DNA from: Rotaria sordida
Lineage: Eukaryota; Rotifera; Eurotatoria; Philodinida; Philodinidae
NCBI GenBank assembly: GCA_905250125.1
Contig: CAJNOL010000120.1
Location: 180,658-244,657 of the forward strand
Direction of reading: 5' to 3'
DNA length: 64,000 nt
Positions 47,975 through 60,775 of this stretch are shown in pieces. The position numbers and the translations under genes are program-made. The stretch's first letter is position 1; every line of letters starts with the position of its first letter. The notes below the pieces were generated by a model. The model made no database searches and had not been told where the DNA came from. It saw nothing but the letters and a program-made list of their open reading frames with translations.

Positions 47975-50300
47975 TCGAACATATCATGGTCAGATGTGAC
48001 TTGCTGCGCTTTTCTTTTATGTATATGCATATGTATGCGTTGTTAATGTCAAATTCGTACTGTTTTCTTTTTTTTTTTTTTTGTTCTTACGTATTATTTC
48101 TTATCTATACGATTGAAGTGAAACTAAATAATTGAATCAAATAAAAAGCTCATTTAACCAAAGAAAATATACTTTCGATCGTTAATTAATAAAGAAGAAT
48201 CTAATTAAATCAATGTATCATTTACGAATCAACGTCTAATGGAAGTTACTATAAACAAGAATATATTGTAATTGTGAACTGACAGTAAAAACAACTTTTA
48301 TTATCCCAATGATTTTTGTTTATAAAAGAACGACAAAAGAAAAGGATATAACAATCATCGATCTATAGTAAACAATGATGTAATAGAGTGTCTGGTAATC
48401 CTTGGTTTTAACAAAAAGAAAAAAGATATACATATTTAATGGATCATCTCTTCCGTATATCTACGTAGAAAAAGGACACGATTAATCTTTGTTCACAAAA
48501 TCAAAAGTATTATTAGTTGCAAAGAGCTGAACCGAATATATATATATATAAATATCAAACATTGAAATTAAAATTGAAGTACTTACCATTGAAAGAAAAA
48601 AAAACAAACTCTTCAGTAAAGAAAAAAGAAATACACTTACCGATCAATAGAAGGTTATTTGTAAATAAGTAGTGTAAAATATTCATTTTTATCATTGAAA
48701 CTTACGACCTTGTAGACATTGTACTCTGTGATTCGTTACGAAAGCAATGATGGTTCAAGGATGCGTTAAGATATATACAGACATTCCTAATTGAATATGA
48801 TTGATGATAAGAACTATACATGAATTAACATTAATGTATTAGATTTAATTTTCAACATAAATAAGATTTTCACTTTTTTTTTCTTTTTCTTTATATTGAA
48901 TTTAGGATTTGTAATGTTTTCAAAGACATTTTTATTAATTCAACAGTTGAAATTAAATATTTAAATTTGAGAAAGAAAAAGAAAACTCAGCTATGTAAAT
49001 GTCATACACTTAATCATAATCTAACACTTCAAATGATATAGGAGATTTACCTTGAAAATTCAAAAATAAAAAAATTTTTTATATGTCAATCTAATGGAAT
49101 TATTTTGACAATGGTTTTTTTTTGTTGTTGCTATTATCGATGATTTAATATTTAAAAAAATTGATGATTTTTTTTTCTTTTTTATTTATATAAAAACTTG
49201 ACAATTTATTGAAATTGACTTAATGTTGTATTTTATCGATAAATATTTTGAAGATATTTTATTACTAGGTAATATTTAGAAAGAAAATACGTTTATGAAT
49301 AAAATAAGATTCTTCCTAGATTGATTTCAAAGATGTTTGTCATGAAAAGTGAGAAGAACGTTATAAAAATATTCACTAGGATTAAAATGAAATAAGATAG
49401 GTTTTGATGTAAACTTTTGAGAATGTCGACGATGTATTATACTTAAATAAAATATATTCCGATATCAACTATACATAAATCAGACTGTCCTTCACATTTT
49501 TCTCTTATTTAATAGACATATCATTTTTTGAATATTTTTCTTAATATGTTGTTGTTTTTTTCTTTATTATTATTATTATTCTTTGATTACGAATTTTGAT
49601 TAATCATATTTTTCATCTCTTTTTATCTTTTAATTAACAAAAAATTGATGAATTTTATGCTTTTTTTCCTCTCAAAATACTTCATCATTCAAAGAAATTT
49701 TCATTTAAGAAATCTTTTATAATTTATCCATCAATGACGACTGGAAAATATCGAGGTTTCAATTATAAATATTCAACTTTCATTAAAAAAAAAATCTCCA
49801 TAATGAGATATTTTTAAAAACGAAGCAACCAAGTATTTATATTGAGAATCTCCGAAACGGATATGGCCTAAGTAACAATAATAATAATACATTTATATAT
49901 TTTATTTACACATGATTGAAAACATTTGTATAAAAATTTTTTGACATAAAAAAAAAAAAGAACTACACAAATTATTCCGCATGTATGAACATTTTATTCA
50001 AGCAAAAATAAATTCACGATAAAAATTTTCTTTTTTTTTCTTTTCTTATTTTATCCTTAAGAAATTGTTTATTTATTCGATCGATGAAATAATTCTATTG
50101 AGGAAATAGTAATTTATATCTACAGTAGATCTATATAATAACAGCTACACTTTATGTCATGTATTTCCTGATTTAATTTTCTTCGATTGCAAATAAGAAT
50201 AGTTTTGATGAAAAAAGAAAAAAAAATAGTATAGACATCTGGTAAGAATTTTCTTCCATCTTGATCTATTTAGTCGTTTCTTCTCAATCACTTATTCACA
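47975..50300. other. Intergenic region after DOCK
   Basis: The first few hundred bases are the DOCK 3' UTR (AATAAA-like strings near 48140 and 48190). The rest is AT-rich with no supported gene or repeat. Confidence 0.45.
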
Positions 50301-52668
50301 GGAGGTTGAATAGAAAATATGACATCTCTTTAATTGAGCATTGAAAAGAAAATTGGTACTTTTCTATCATTGTCCTTGCTTTTGATTCAATTACAAGAAC
50401 AATATCAATCTTGTCTTGATCCTTTCTTTACTTCTTTTCTTTTTTTTTGTTTGTCGGAGGTTAAACGACTGGTTGTGCTGTTGCAGCTATGTCGGATTAG
50501 TCGCGCACTTTCTTTTCTCGTCTGTCTGATGATGACGTGCACACGCACACAAGGGATTAGAATACAAGCCGACGACGTGCACATTCACAAGAGAGTTTAT
50601 CGTTGTCATTGTCATCTTTGTCGTTGTTGTGTGTATATGTATGTGTATGTGTGTGTGTGTGTGTGTCAAGTTTCACTCTTTTTTCTTTTTTTCTTTGCAA
50701 TGAGGTGTGGCGACGTGACGTGTGAAGTTCACTTTCACCCCAATCATCATCACATGCTCTCTTTTCACACACATACAATCAATGTCGTTTATCTCGCATG
50801 CACTTTTGTTCAAATGAATGAATGTGTTTCGATGATAATAGCTGACTACAACTACAACATCATCAACTAACATCAAGAGAAAGAGAGCAGCATGCATAAT
50901 TGAGTTAATCGCTACGCATGCTTTCGTTTTTCTCTCTCTCTCCTTCTCTCTTTCTCTTATATATTGCCGCCAGCTGTAAGAATGCGTCCCAATTCGATGG
51001 AGCGAACGATCGATACGGAGCTAATTCAACACACAACTCACATAGAAGTAGACTCGTTCTCCTGCTTGCAATGCCTAATTGTTTTGATAAGCAAGCCGCC
51101 AGGCATACATATACACATACACACCATGTAGCGAATCTTTTCCGGAACATATATACACCGACCTTTTTCTTCATCTATATATATATATATATGTATGCAG
51201 CTTGTCATGTATTCTCATCAATCACTCCCCGCTTTACACACATCATACACCCGCACAGACACAGTCGCTATGCCATTCCATCCTTTCTTCTTCCTCTTCT
51301 ACTTCGTTTTCTTCTTTACAACTTGTTATAGTCTCAACGGGCATACACATATATATACATAAGCGCGGTCAAATCTATATAGAAGAAGGAAGGCTGGAAG
51401 CGACGGCAATTAACAACATCGAACTCTCTTCATTTCTCTATTCTCTCATTGACTATCTTGACTGGCAGGCAACAAATATTTGTATGGGTGCACTCGATGG
51501 TAATGCCTCAGGAGATCAACAATGACAATGACAATGACAACGACGTGTGTGCCAAAGGAACTTGTTAGACCGGAAAATGACCTCTAGCCTATATACATCA
51601 CATGATAATTATCTATCTCTTTTCTATGTCTCGTGTCGTTGTCATCACACATGTGATTTGATTTTTTATCTTTTCCGTTGAGTCGTTGCTGTTCTATATA
51701 TCTTTACTGCACAATTCAATTTCCTGTTAATATTTAATCATTGCCGTCGGAACGAACGAACGAACGAACATCAAGCTAAAAAAACGCTGATTGCTTTCTC
51801 GCGTGTTTCCTCTCTGTTCTCTTCTCTCTTCTTTTCTTTTCTACTATAACTGCCAAGTCAATTATTAATTGGGCGGGCGCGCGCGCGTAATGGTGATCTG
51901 GATTGAATCCTTCATCTTGTGCTATCTTCACTGTCTCACATCTAATTGATGTAAAGAGACATATTAAAAAAAAAAAGGCGAGAAATGAGCTTTTCACGCT
52001 TCATTCATAAATGAGTATGTTGGTAGCGTAACTCATTAGGTTCTTTCTTTTCTGTCGTTCTGGAGTAAAGCTAACTCCCTCATCGCGTCTCGTAATTGAT
52101 TTTCGATGATTTATTAGTTTGCTTCGCCGAACACGCGAACCCATAAGAGAGAGTGAGCTGCTGAGTGCATGCATGCAGAGTGTCAAAATTACTTGTTCTC
52201 TCGAGATATCGACGCGCAATACACATACACACATACAAGTCCATTATTTCTTCTTTTCTTCTTCTTTTCGATTCTTTTTTCCGTTTTTTTTTCCATTTGT
52301 AATTTCTTTCCTTCTTATATGCATGTGTCTATCAAGAAAATTGACCGAGCTGCAAGGCAAATAGGCAAAGCATTGAATAAACACATTTTCTTGGGTGCCA
52401 AGACTAATTGAATTGTTGTTGTTGGTCGTTGTCGATCGTCTTCCTCTCTCCCTTATCCTCTCATCATCATATCACAAGCAGATGGTCTAATTTGCACACA
52501 TACGATGTCTTTCATTCTCTTAGCGTTATTTTGTTAGTATGTGTACGCACATCGCATGCATAGAAACGACATACTGTGAAGAGTAACAGCAGAAACAGAA
52601 GCATTGAAGAAGAAAGAATCTCAAGTGTCGTCGACGGTGAGTACACTTCTCGTCGTCGTTCTCTTTTT

Positions 52669-52701
<33 letters not shown>

Positions 52702-53085
52702 TTATAGATGTGAAATATTTTCTCTTGCATTTTACATACCGCCACCCGTCGGCCGTCCGTCACTTGAGTATGTCAAGAAGACATAGAGCGGAGAAGAGGA
52801 GGAGAAAAAAGGGGGGAGAAAAGAACTCGATAAAATTATATGTGTCTATATATGTGTGTATGTATGTTGGTTCAAGTGTGTGCACGCACACACTTCAGTT
52901 TTGAGATGAAGAAATATGAATTAGCGACGAGTAACCAAAGAAAAAGAGAAAAAGAAGAGAAAGATTGCTAAATAGAGAAAATAACATACACAATGTGTGA
53001 CCCATTGAATCTCAATGAGAAGCACTGCAGGTGTCAACTCTTGTAGTTTTTTTTTTTCTAGATAGAATAGATAGATAAAAACAGC
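50300..53085 (+). promoter_or_regulatory. Putative promoter and 5' UTR region of the AUTS2-like gene
   Basis: This stretch is less AT-biased than its surroundings and rich in simple repeats: (TG)n at 50640-50667, (GAAC)n at about 51752-51770, GC-rich GCGCGC at 51871-51888 and (ATC)n at 52671-52701. Long ORFs here are low-complexity Cys/His/Ser-rich readings of these repeats and are not genes. A strong donor (GACG-GTGAGT at 52637) and an acceptor (TTTTTCTAG at 53061) in front of the ATG suggest a spliced 5' UTR. Confidence 0.4.
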
Positions 53086-54257
53086 ATGTTTATACCTGGG
53101 TCAATTCCTGCAAATACAAATTTACCAATAACAACAATGAATAATAATCTTCATCAACAACAATTTCTTTTTGATAATCTAAGTAAGTATCATTTTTTTT
53201 TAATACTCATATCAAATTCCTTTTATTTCCTAAAACTAATAAATATGAGATTTTTAAATTAGTCGTTTTTTTTCTTCTTTTTCTTTTGTATATATATATA
53301 TATGTATGACTAATCTAGATTGACTGCAAGAGGGATTTTAGTCAGCATTGTAATAGTAGGATCAATTTCATCCCTCTTTTCTTTTCTCATTGAAACACAT
53401 ATTCTTTATATATATATATGTGTATGTATGTCTCCGTTTGGCTTATCCAGCTCAAATAATACCGTGCTTGATCCTTGTCTCTTTTTTCTTAATCGATTTG
53501 ACAACATTGAAATAAAAGACATCAAATATTGTCTTGATAACCTTGAACAATATTCATTTTTACATTAGAAGATCACCGTTCAAATAAATTATCATCATCA
53601 ATGTCACGAAAAACATCATCAACACCAAGTAATCGAAAATATTTTTCTTAATTAAAAACGAGAGAAAAAAAAAATATATTGGTTTTTTTTTCTTTTTCTA
53701 TTAATTAGATTTTTCGCTTGATCCTGATTTATTACGTGAATTAAATGCTCGATATTTACATGATATAAATGCAACACGAACAACTAATACAACTAATTCA
53801 CCAATAGATGGTAATGGACTTCCAGCATTTCTTTTACCACCATTTCTTCGTGCTGAACATTATCATCAACATACACATACACATGAACATAATTTAAATA
53901 TTTTAACACCACCTAATAATTCATTATTAAATGGAAATCTTAATAATTCGATCGTATGTCAATTTATACTTTTTAGTTTTATTTTCTAAAATAAAAAAAA
54001 AAACTAAAATTCAATAAATTTTTATTTAGTTAGATAAATTATCGAAATCAGACAATAGTCTTTCACCATTTTTACGTACAACAGCTGTTAATAATGTAAA
54101 TATTTTTTTTTTTATTCAATATATAAAAAGAAAAATATTTTAAGATTATTTTCTTTTATTATTCTTTAAGTTTTCTCCAGCATCACTTTTACCACCACCG
54201 CCGCCACCAATGTTTCCACCATTTAGTATAAATAATAATCCAACAACAACACCTTCT

Positions 54258-54304
<47 letters not shown>

Positions 54305-56105
54305 TAATTCAACAAAAGATATTCCATCACCTACCGCTAAAGTATACATTGACATTATTTATTTTTTAATTTTTATTTTATTTATTCTTTTTATAGAAAT
54401 CTGCCAAATGGTGTGCAGCACATGTACGAATATCTTGGATGATTTATCATCAACAACAACGTTCGAAAGATAAATTATCTCCATCAGATAATAGAAAAGA
54501 TGAAGAACAACAACAACAGCAACAACAGCAACAGCAACAGCAACAACAATCATCATTAAATAATAAATTACCTGATCTTATTTCAAATACAAAACCTCAT
54601 TTACCACCACCACCACCATCAACCAGTGATTTATCTCTTCCATTAACTTCAACATATCCAACTCCACATTTACCTCCACCACCATCATTTAGTATGTTTC
54701 TTTAAATATATTACAAAAGAAAAAAACAACAACAAATAATTTATGTTTCTATATATAGATTATCGATCACCATTTGATTTTGCTGGTGTTAATAATGGAC
54801 CATTAGGTCGTATACCTCCATCACCAAGTAGTGCATTTGGTGGTCTTGGTTCTTTATTTCCTCCACCACCACCACCATCTTCATCGACAAATGATCGAAA
54901 ATCAGATATAAATGGATCAGTAGCAGCAGCTGCTGCCCTTGGTCTTGATTGGTCACGATTTCATCGTGGTATTGGACCATCATCATTAATTCCACCTTTA
55001 ACACCAATTTCATCAACTAATGATAATTTATCATTTAAAAAATTCGATGAAACAAATAATAGTAATCATGAAAAGTATGAGAATTTATTGCAAAAGATTT
55101 TTAAAATTTTTTGTTTTGTCGAATAGTAGAAAACGTTCTTCATCTGTACTTAATAATGATGATGATCGTCGTAATTCTCATCATCATTTAATGCTTCCGC
55201 CATCACATTTAACAAATAATAATTATTCATCATCATTATCATCATCAAATCGTTCTCGTTCACGTTCTCCACATCCTTCTTTACATCATCATTCATCATC
55301 ATCATCGTCATCATCTAGTCTTTTAAATAAAAATTCATCTTCCTCACCACCATCAATACATTTATCATCATCTTCACGTAAACGTAATTCACCAAATACA
55401 AAACCAAATATATCAGATACTTCGAAAAATTCTTCACATCCTTCTCTTCCTCCTCTACCACCACCACCGCCACCACCAACAGGATTACCTCCAATGCCTC
55501 TTCCGCCAACATTTGGTTCTTTTGATCCTTTAACATTATCAATTATTGAACGACAACGTTTATCAGCTGCTTATGCGTCATTATTTGCTGCTGCTACTGC
55601 ATCTCAACCAAATAATTATTTTCCGTGTAATATTGATCCAACAACATATCGTAATAATGGTTCATCAAATATATTTCCAAATGTTGATTCATCAGCAATG
55701 ACAGCTGCTTTAATGCAACGTGAACATTTTCTTAATTCATTACGACAACAACATGAACATATCCTTGAACGTGAACGTGAACGTGAACGTGCAACATCTA
55801 TTATATCATTAAATAAAACATTAAAATCATCATCAACAAAAATTGAACGAATATCACCAAAAACTAATAATGATGAAATACCAAGAATAAGTCCAAAACT
55901 TGGAACGTCACCTGGATCACATTCTTCAACATCATCATCATCATCATCAGAATCATCAAAAAAAATAAAACACGTTAAACGTGATAAAGAATCACCATCA
56001 CCAACTGTTCCTTCAACGACAATGACAACGACAAATACAGAAATAATATTAAAAGATGAATTAAATAATAATGAATCAACTTCATCACTTTCAACTACAA
56101 CATAA
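53086..56105 (+). CDS. AUTS2: AUTS2-like (AUTS2/FBRSL1/tay family) regulator
   Basis: Eight exons: 53086-53182, 53569-53628, 53709-53953, 54030-54095, 54171-54341, 54397-54691, 54759-55074 and 55127-56105; all joins are in phase; 742 aa. Family marks, in the order seen in vertebrate AUTS2, are: LLRELNARYLH (about 60-70), PPFLRAE followed by a histidine HX repeat (103-113), the block AKWCAAHVRISWMIYHQQQ (from residue 216; AUTS2 has GKWC..HV.IAW.IYHHQQ), then FAGVNN..AFGGLGSL and LDWSRFHR, and a long Ser/Pro-rich C-terminal exon with an RERERERA stretch. Poly-Asn, poly-Gln and poly-Pro runs are expanded. Known family roles are nuclear (activating Polycomb PRC1.5 with P300) and cytoplasmic Rac regulation. 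The symbol is by family; AUTS2 and FBRSL1 arose by vertebrate duplication. The C-terminal half is poorly conserved by eye. Confidence 0.82.
54258..54312 (+). repeat. (AAT)n tract coding poly-Asn in the AUTS2-like gene
   Basis: AAT/AAC codons encode a run of sixteen asparagines between TTTPSV and STKDIP in exon 5. It is frame-preserving, so length changes would be tolerated. Confidence 0.85.
54505..54550 (+). repeat. (CAA/CAG)n tract coding poly-Gln in the AUTS2-like gene
   Basis: Mixed CAA and CAG codons encode about fifteen glutamines in exon 6, downstream of the KWC motif. It is frame-preserving. Confidence 0.85.
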
Positions 56106-57076
56106 ATTTGTCAAAATATATATGTTTCATTTCAAATCAATTTTCTTTTTATTTTTATTTTTCTTCGCCGGTGTTGTTTCTCACTCTTACATTGTATTTA
56201 TTATTCGCTATTTTTTGTCTTCTTGCCTTGCAATTTCTTTTTCGTTTTCTATATTTGTTTGTGTGCTTTTGCTTCACGATACATAAAAAAAAAATATTTT
56301 GTATCGTGGAAAAAATTTTGTTGACATCGATTTTTTTGATGATCAATATGTAACATATACAAAAAAAAAAAACAAAGAAAGAAAACAAGATGTTGTGGTG
56401 ATGGAACAAATTTGTTTTATCTTATTTCTAGACTGAAGTTCTTTTGTTTTTGGAAATTTAAGAAAAAAAAAAAAACTTTGATCTCGAAAATTTTATTGAA
56501 AAGATTTCTGAAAAAAATACTTTTCTATTTCAAAATTGGAAAGACGTACGTTGGGATATATTTTATTTATTAATTAAATATGTGGAATTAATCCTTATAT
56601 CGAGGTCTACTCTTATAGTATACTATTTGATAGTTTAAAATATTTCGTCTTTTTTTTCCTTGTGGTTTACATCAAATGACAAAATAATCTCTTTCTAGAA
56701 TATATATAAGGTAATGATATAGTGTCCTTAGTCTTTATGCTCGTATGTCAACACATCTTGATAATAAATATTGTCATTTTACATTTTTCTTGCTGCATAC
56801 TTGTGCTGTTATCTTAAGTACATGTTGTTTTTAACAGTATCTTTTATATTTGAATATCATACAACTTAAAAATTACGCAATAGATAGTTATAAAAAAAAA
56901 AAGCTTAATATGAATAAATATAAATTCAATTTTCATTAGAGCTCGTCGTCTAACAGATTGTTTATTAAATGGATTAAGCAATGAATTTCTTTTTTTTTCT
57001 TTGCATTATACTCATACAAAGATTTGCTTCCTTGATAAATTATCGAATCAAGCGATAATATTTACTTATGAGAGAA
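56106..57076. other. 3' UTR and intergenic sequence after the AUTS2-like gene
   Basis: Pyrimidine- and A-rich sequence, no gene. ORFs at 56071-56409 on both strands are hydrophobic low-complexity readings and unsupported. Poly(A)-signal-like strings occur around 56280. Confidence 0.45.
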
Positions 57077-57624
57077 CCACCGGAACTGGTTAGTGTTGTT
57101 TTAGCTCATATTTGATTCACAAGGAATCCTCGATAAGACTAAAAACAGTCGAAAAGAATTCGCAGCCATGGGCGTTTATAATTGAATTAGGATCGCTTTA
57201 CTGAATTTTCAATCAAACTTTAGATAATTACATATCAAGAAATCAAAAAAGCAGAATTTCAATGTGAAATTTAGCCTGTATATAAGTCGAATGATTTGTA
57301 GAATATCTTGAAAGTTTCAGCCGAAAAGAATATTCATTTATAGAGATATCGAATTTACTTGAAAATTCAATATCTCAATAAATGAACATTCTTTTCAAGT
57401 GAAATTTTTAGAATATTCCATGGATTATTAGACTTATTTACGTCGAAATTCTGTTTTTTTGATTGTTCGGTATACATCTAAAGTTGGGTTAAAAATTCAG
57501 TAAAACGATTATGACTCGAATGTAAAAGTATATGAGAACAAACCCTTTTAGACTTTTGCTAGTCTTACTAAGGCGTTCTTGTAGGTATAATGTAAGCTCA
57601 AACGGCGACTATTAATTCGGGTGG
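57077..57624. mobile_element. Foldback/MITE element (~260-bp arms)
   Basis: The element begins CCACCGG and ends CGGGTGG, and the halves are reverse complements around a centre near 57360. Paired blocks are TTACTGAATTTT with AAAATTCAGTAAA, AAAGCAGAATTTC with GAAATTCTGTTTT, and AAGAATATTCATTTAT with ATAAATGAACATTCTT. Overall about 75-80% identical. No coding capacity and no clear target duplication. Confidence 0.75.
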
Positions 57625-58506
57625 TTTTCTTGTTAATGCTTATTTTAAAGTACTCGTGTGCATATTACTTCAAGGTATTTACAAGTGAATAAATGATGAA
57701 TAGAACCTTGAATTTGTAACTGTATTTTATCAAATGTTAATCTCTAATTATTAATATGTTTATATTTATCAAATGTATCGAAATTTCAAACATCGATATA
57801 AAAGTTTCAAGTAGATTAAAATATTTTTATTCTAGTTCGATGAAATGACTGATATAGTTTATATGATCCTTCATAATCAAATTTACCAGCTTCATGCATA
57901 ATTCATAGATGGCGATTGTCGATAAATGCATATTGACATAAACCGAAATTTAATAGTAAGATAGATGTAAAAAGCATTTATACATAGACTATTCTTTGAA
58001 AATTTTATATAAATATATGTCTATGCAAATCGAATTCAATTTGGATCTATGATGTTTAATTTACAAGATAATTTTATAAGTAGAAGATCAAATCATTTAG
58101 CACATCGTTTTTATTATAAGTCAGCATGTTTTAATCTTGTTGCTATTTGATTTCACTTTTTTGTCTGTAAAAGCAATAATATAACAATGGATTCACATAG
58201 ACGACATGACAAACAATAGTAATGACTTTTTTTTCCAATGTAACACATCAACAATGAAATATGAAATTATCCTATGAAAGAAAGCTAAGTATGTATTAAG
58301 CATTAACCAGAATATTTCTTGCCGTCGACTTGGAGAATCATTGAGTTCTCTCATCGACGTTATTCTTTTGACTAAGTACGTGATAAATTGTTAATATGGA
58401 TAGATAAAATATAATTTATTTGTTTTTACGTATGTCTCTTTTATCAAAAAAAATTTTAGCAAATAAAAATAATATGAAAAGTATACCAACAAACTTTCTG
58501 GTTATA
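57625..58506. other. Intergenic sequence
   Basis: AT-rich, no gene or repeat recognised; it separates two inverted-repeat elements. Confidence 0.4.
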
Positions 58507-59199
58507 TACAGTGACTCCCAAAATTATTCAATCAGGCTTATTTTCAATTTTTTGTCTTCTATCATAAACACAAATAAGAATCTAAATAGTGATTTGTGTA
58601 GAGAATTTCATTTCCAACAAGGATTTTGGAAGATGAAAATGATTGCTAGTTTTAAAAAGATAGGCTCTCTGAAATATTAAAAACCAAGTTTTTCATTTAC
58701 TAGAATCCATAAATATAATTCTATTTTAAGGGGACTTTACTTCTCTTCATCACAAAGTATATTATTTTTTTGTCTACTTTGTAGAGAAAATGAAACTGCA
58801 TGAAGTGTCAAATTTTTTCAGCAAACGGGATCGTTTTGACAGAATTACGACTCTGTTAGAGTTACAAAAATTGTATGTATTCAGAAATTATTTCAACAAT
58901 CGAATGAATATTCTCAGAGATATATTGCTTTTATTATTAGGTGTATTTTTATCTGTCTAACAGTGTTTTTTAAAAAACTTCTTTTAGGAATCACGATCTA
59001 AAACAAACCTGCAGTATAGGAATGAAGGCTATACATACTCTCAAACTCACAGATCGTGGCGGATACTTTTAAACACCGAAATATATGCTGAAGAGTTTTC
59101 TAGCTTGAAATATCAATCGCTCTAATTTGTTCCAGTTTTTATACCACCTGAATCGTACAGTCTTCATACCAGACATTGAACCAGTACCAGTACAGTCAG

Positions 59200-59830
59200 T
59201 ACAAATACAAATACTTTTTACTTAATAATTGTATTTTGTACTTTTACCTAAGTATATTTTCTTGAATAAAATATACTCAGTACTGGTACTGAGTACATTT
59301 GTACTTAGTATAATGTACCTAAGTACAATGGACTTAAGTAAAAGTGCATATTTTGTTCTGATTTGTATTTTTTTATCGACATCAATCATTTTCGAAGTCT
59401 AATGACATATGTAGTAGCAATAAGATGAAAAGATTTTGTCCATTCTACGATATTTTCACGTGTGTGGATATTAAAATCGAGATAATTTGTAAGTTTAAAA
59501 CTTCAGGATGTATGTGCTCGTGTTAGCTCTCTGTTCAGCTATCGTCGCATACACATACACGCATCTCCAACCCATCCGATCCCATAACATGAAGTTTTAA
59601 ATTTATAAATTATCTCGATTTTAATACCAATACATAGAAAAATATCGTAGAGTGGATAAAAGCTTTTCATCTTTTTACTATTATATATGACGTTAGGCTC
59701 CAAAAATGATTGATGTTGATGAAAAAAATACGAATCAAAGCAAAATCTCTACTTTTACTTAAGTACAATTGTTAAGTAAAAAGTACATGTACTTGTATTG
59801 TAAATGTAGTTTTTGCGTCAAGTACTCGAC
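59200..59830. mobile_element. Nested element with TACTTAAGTAC-type subterminal palindromes
   Basis: The left side (59200-59350) is an array of variants of the palindrome TACTTAAGTA (TACCTAAGTA, TACTTAGTA, CAGTACTGGTACTGAGTA). The right side (59755-59815) carries the inverted counterparts. Between them, 59340-59510 and 59590-59770 are reverse complements (about 80%; shared ATTAAAATCGAGATAATTT and GATGAAAAG). Such subterminal arrays resemble transposase-binding sites of hAT-type non-autonomous elements. No coding region. Confidence 0.65.
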
Positions 59831-60469
59831 GATAATCCTTGAAATTTCGCATCTTATTCTGAGACAAAACATGATCAAATGAATATTTATATTTTTCTAT
59901 GTTAAATCCAATGTAATGAAATATTAATTAACCGATAATAGTATCAAAACTAAACTATCGAGTGGAAATCACTTTTGACGAAATCATCAATGATTTTTAC
60001 TTTGAAAATGTTTTATAGCATCATTTTGAATCGTTAAAATCAAATAATATTGTTGAATTGATAAATTATTTGTTGTATATAATAACATATTTTGAATTCA
60101 TACTCCTTTCTCATCGTCTAACACTTCATCTTCAATTACGAAAGTTGCTCAAGATTCAGAGCAACAATCCCTCTCCAAAGGAAATCATGATCAACAACTT
60201 GTTTTGTTGTATGAACTTGCAAATTATCCTGTTGAGAAAAATCACTTGCGTGACCCACAGGAAAACGTGCTCCATTTTTGAACTATAATAGCTAGAGAGG
60301 TCAGCCTTGCATCGTTTTGTAGAGGGACATTCAAGCTATCTTTTGCATAGTTTGGACATACAGGTTTGTATGAAACTTGAAAAAACTGCAACGAACTCTT
60401 TGAAAGATTGATAATGACGAAGCTCTGAATCTGTAAGGATTTCCAGGAAGATCGAACATTTCCTCGTTT

Positions 60470-60775
60470 CAATAATAAAAGGGTGAGAAAATCATCTTGT
60501 TTATAGGAGTTATTATTATGAAAATTCAGTTGAAAAATAACTTAAACAGTGTATTCAGAATCAGTATATAAATCTACAGTGGACCACATATATTTAAGCA
60601 ACATTATTTTTCCATTTGATACAGAATTTGCTGAAATATATGTGGCTCGATGTAAGTTTACATGTTGATTCTGAATATACTGTTTAAATTGTTTTCAATT
60701 GATTTTTCATAATAATAACTCCTATAAACATGGCCATTTTGTGATCTTTTTACTACTGAAACGTGGAAATGTTCA
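60470..60775. repeat. Nested inverted repeat (~140-bp arms)
   Basis: Bases about 60456-60602 and 60620-60772 pair as reverse complements (TTTATAGGAGTTATTATTAT and its complement, GTATATTCAGAATC, CCACATATATTT) at roughly 80%. The centre is near 60612. It probably is a small MITE inside the larger element. Confidence 0.65.

Noticed and set aside
50334..51525. Long Cys/Ser/His-rich ORFs on both strands
   Set aside because: They read simple repeats and polypyrimidine tracts, with no conserved motif and no splice linkage to neighbours.
54146..54556. Minus-strand ORFs rich in Leu/Val runs
   Set aside because: Antisense readings of the poly-Asn and poly-Gln codons of the AUTS2-like gene.
55315..55542. 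Minus-strand ORF opposite the last AUTS2-like exon
   Set aside because: Shadow of serine and proline codon runs.
60058..60472. ORFs inside the mariner-like unit as a transposase remnant
   Set aside because: No DDE/D motif spacing or helix-turn-helix pattern could be recognised in the short frames.
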